This document shows, one piece after another, positions 62,283-64,000 of a stretch of 64,000 nt of DNA; the stretch's first letter is position 1, and each line of letters starts with the position of its first letter. Source of the stretch: Bacteroidetes bacterium GWF2_35_48 (lineage in GTDB: Bacteria > Bacteroidota > Bacteroidia > Bacteroidales > GWF2-35-48). The position numbers and the translations under genes were made by a program. The stretch lies in contig MEOG01000089.1 in NCBI GenBank assembly GCA_001769125.1, forward strand, positions 1 through 64,000, given 5' to 3'. The notes under the pieces are model-generated. The model searched no databases, was not told where the DNA came from, and saw nothing but the letters and a program-made list of their open reading frames with translations.

Positions 62283-63248
62283 CTAACAGTTTTTTGAGGG
62301 ACAAAAAGCATCTATTATTTTTTCAGCTAGCACTTTGGAATGCTTTATATTCGATTCATGAGTCCATCCTGCAATATGTGGAGATAATATTGTTTTATCG
62401 CTTTTCATTAAGTAAAGCAGGGAGGGTGATACTTTTTCTAAAGCAATATCTTCAAAAGAAAAATTTTCATATTCTAGTACATCTAAGGCAGTACCTCTTA
62501 TTTTTCCTGATTCCAGATTTTTCACAAGCTCGTCCGTATTTACTACTTTTCCCCGTGAGGTATTGATGAACCAGATATTTTTCCTGAAAGATGAGAAAAA
62601 AAGATTGTTGGCAAGATATTCTGTTTCTTGCGTGAGCGGAACATGAAGGCTTACAATATCTGCCTTTTCAAAAATTTCCGCCATATCAGTTTCCCTGATA
62701 TAAGAGTTTGAATATGCTGTTTTATATTTGTCATAACCCAAAACCTGCGCATTAAAACCTGCAAGCCTTTGAGCAAATGCATTTCCCATGTTACCCACGC
62801 CAATAATTCCTACCGTTTTACCAGCAATTTCAATTCCCCTGTTTTTTTCGCGCAGCCACTTTCCTTCACGCACTTCTGAATTTGCACGGCAAAGATTATT
62901 CAACATGGACAACAACATTCCCAGCGCATGTTCGCCTACAGCATCTCTGTTTCCTTCAGGAGAATTAAAACATTGTATTCCTTTCGACTGCGCATATTCA
63001 ACATCAATATTTTCCATTCCCGCGCCAACACGTCCAATAAATTTTAATAATGGGGATTTGTCAATAAATGCCGTATCAATTATAAATTTACTTCTTAAGA
63101 TTATACCCTGAAAGGATACTGCTGTGCGAATAATTTCTTCTACCGGAAGATGGGATGCATCTTCACAAATAAAACCATTTGCAACAAGTATTTCTTTTAA
63201 TACCGGATGCGCAGAATCTATTAATAAAATTTTAAACGACGAGTTCAT
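62283..63248 (-). CDS. D-2-hydroxyacid dehydrogenase (SerA-like)
   Basis: A 321-residue NAD-dependent dehydrogenase. The Rossmann motif is VGIIGVGNMGNAFA. Catalytic residues lie in NTSRGKVVNT (arginine), LDVLEYE (glutamate) and LSPHIAGWTHES (histidine). It lacks the C-terminal ACT domain of classical SerA. It may be 3-phosphoglycerate dehydrogenase (serine synthesis), because in Bacteroidota such a gene often neighbours DUF4301, but no serC is in view. Confidence 0.88.
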   Translation of the reverse strand: MNSSFKILLIDSAHPVLKEILVANGFICEDASHLPVEEIIRTAVSFQGIILRSKFIIDTAFIDKSPLLKFIGRVGAGMENIDVEYAQSKGIQCFNSPEGNRDAVGEHALGMLLSMLNNLCRANSEVREGKWLREKNRGIEIAGKTVGIIGVGNMGNAFAQRLAGFNAQVLGYDKYKTAYSNSYIRETDMAEIFEKADIVSLHVPLTQETEYLANNLFFSSFRKNIWFINTSRGKVVNTDELVKNLESGKIRGTALDVLEYENFSFEDIALEKVSPSLLYLMKSDKTILSPHIAGWTHESNIKHSKVLAEKIIDAFCPSKNC

Positions 63249-63346
63249 TTATCCTATATTATTAATGAGTAATTATTTGTTTTATTGGATTAAGGAGTAG
63301 GAGTAGGAAGTAAAACGAATAATTCCCAATTCTTAATTCCTAATTC

Positions 63347-64000
63347 TTATAATGGTTTTTCGTTTGAGAAAAATTTTCGAACAATAAAATACACGATGGC
63401 TCCGGCAGCTACAATTCCAATGCCGATGTAGGTTTCAAAGGGTTTGAACAAATAGGCTCTGTACATAAACCAAAGGTTTGCTGCAATAAACAAAATGGGT
63501 GTGATAGGATAGCCAAACGTTTTGTAGGGACGCTCCAGTTTGGGTTCTTTATAACGGAGTACAATAACGCCCATTACAGCGAGTGTTCCAAACAGCATCA
63601 AAACAAAAGACGTGTAAAATAAGATGGTATCGAATTTTCCGGAAAGTAAAATTATAAGCGCGATGGCTGTTTGAATCCATATCGCAGTAACAGGCACGCC
63701 GTTTTTGTTTTCTCTGGCCGCACCTCTGAATGCGGAAATATCAGCGCCCATTGCCTTTAGTACTCTTGGTCCGGCTATTACCATCGCACTGATGGTTGAA
63801 ACCAAAAGAATGCTTATTATAATACTTACCACTTTAGCGCCGAAAGGACCAAAAATATATTTTCCTGCAACAAAACCTGTATCAATATTTTCGGGTCCGG
63901 AGTCGGTAAATACTACTTGTAGTTCTTTAAGTGGCGCAACTTTTAAAAATACAAAACTCAACCCGACATAAAGCACGGTAACGATTAAGGTGCCAATAAG
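63347..64000 (-). CDS. APC-family amino-acid permease, C-terminal part (continues off the right edge)
   Basis: The minus-strand frame is open from the window edge to the stop at 63347, giving about 217 residues with roughly six membrane helices. The pattern of helices with VAGKYIFGPFGAKVVSIIISILLVSTISAMVIAGPRVLKAMGAD matches the helix 7-8 region of APC amino-acid permeases. RYKEPKLERPYKTFGYPITPI is a familiar loop of the family. An internal GTG at 63976 is not the true start. The substrate cannot be told. Confidence 0.88.
   Translation of the reverse strand, partial: LIGTLIVTVLYVGLSFVFLKVAPLKELQVVFTDSGPENIDTGFVAGKYIFGPFGAKVVSIIISILLVSTISAMVIAGPRVLKAMGADISAFRGAARENKNGVPVTAIWIQTAIALIILLSGKFDTILFYTSFVLMLFGTLAVMGVIVLRYKEPKLERPYKTFGYPITPILFIAANLWFMYRAYLFKPFETYIGIGIVAAGAIVYFIVRKFFSNEKPL

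Overview
This is an AT-rich chromosomal window from a member of the Bacteroidota. The evidence is a complete type IX secretion/gliding core (porP/sprF-gldK-gldL-gldM-gldN), a fused SecDF, a type III glutamine synthetase, a DUF4301 protein, and promoter-like TTTG / TAnnTTTG elements typical of the phylum. No tRNA or rRNA was seen. The intergenic DNA is full of short palindromes and small terminal-inverted-repeat elements.

Layout. 1-4337: a large secreted surface protein whose 3' part is interrupted by a mobile-element end, two small exported proteins, and an AT-rich leader. 4338-7038: glnN and a small exported protein. 7341-10752: a restriction-modification island (regulator, m5C and m6A methyltransferases, HNH nuclease). 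10982-13033: an HD-fold protein, recF and a DciA-like gene. 13234-17926: two outer-membrane beta-barrel-like proteins, a 7TM SpoIIE-type phosphatase and a thioesterase. 18203-27690: a seven-gene operon related to hydrogenase-4/complex I whose catalytic subunits have lost the metal ligands. 28194-31755: an OmpA-family protein, queD, an ArsR-type regulator and manC. 32000-41864 (minus strand): topA, an arginase-fold protein and the type IX core. 42276-48399: a PBP1A-type peptidoglycan synthase, a small retropepsin-like protein and secDF. 48719-60220: an ion-homeostasis block with TrkH, a HAMP sensor without an output domain, a two-helix K+ channel fused to an 18 x 12-residue repeat domain, a CPA1 Na+/H+ antiporter and two nearly identical nhaD genes. 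60629-64000: DUF4301, a D-2-hydroxyacid dehydrogenase and the C-terminal part of an amino-acid permease.

How the parts fit. The type IX genes would secrete proteins such as the repeat-rich surface protein at the left edge. The three Na+/H+ antiporters, the K+ uptake/channel operon and the proton/sodium-pumping-type membrane complex suggest a cell with heavy use of monovalent-cation gradients (inference).

Most notable: (1) the hydrogenase-related complex, which keeps three antiporter-like subunits but lacks the NiFe cysteines and most proximal-cluster ligands; (2) the channel with a regular 12-residue repeat, in an operon with a truncated sensor and TrkH; (3) a family of ~150-170 bp elements with terminal inverted repeats and a hairpin whose outer stem covaries between three copies, plus a fourth related end that breaks the surface-protein gene.
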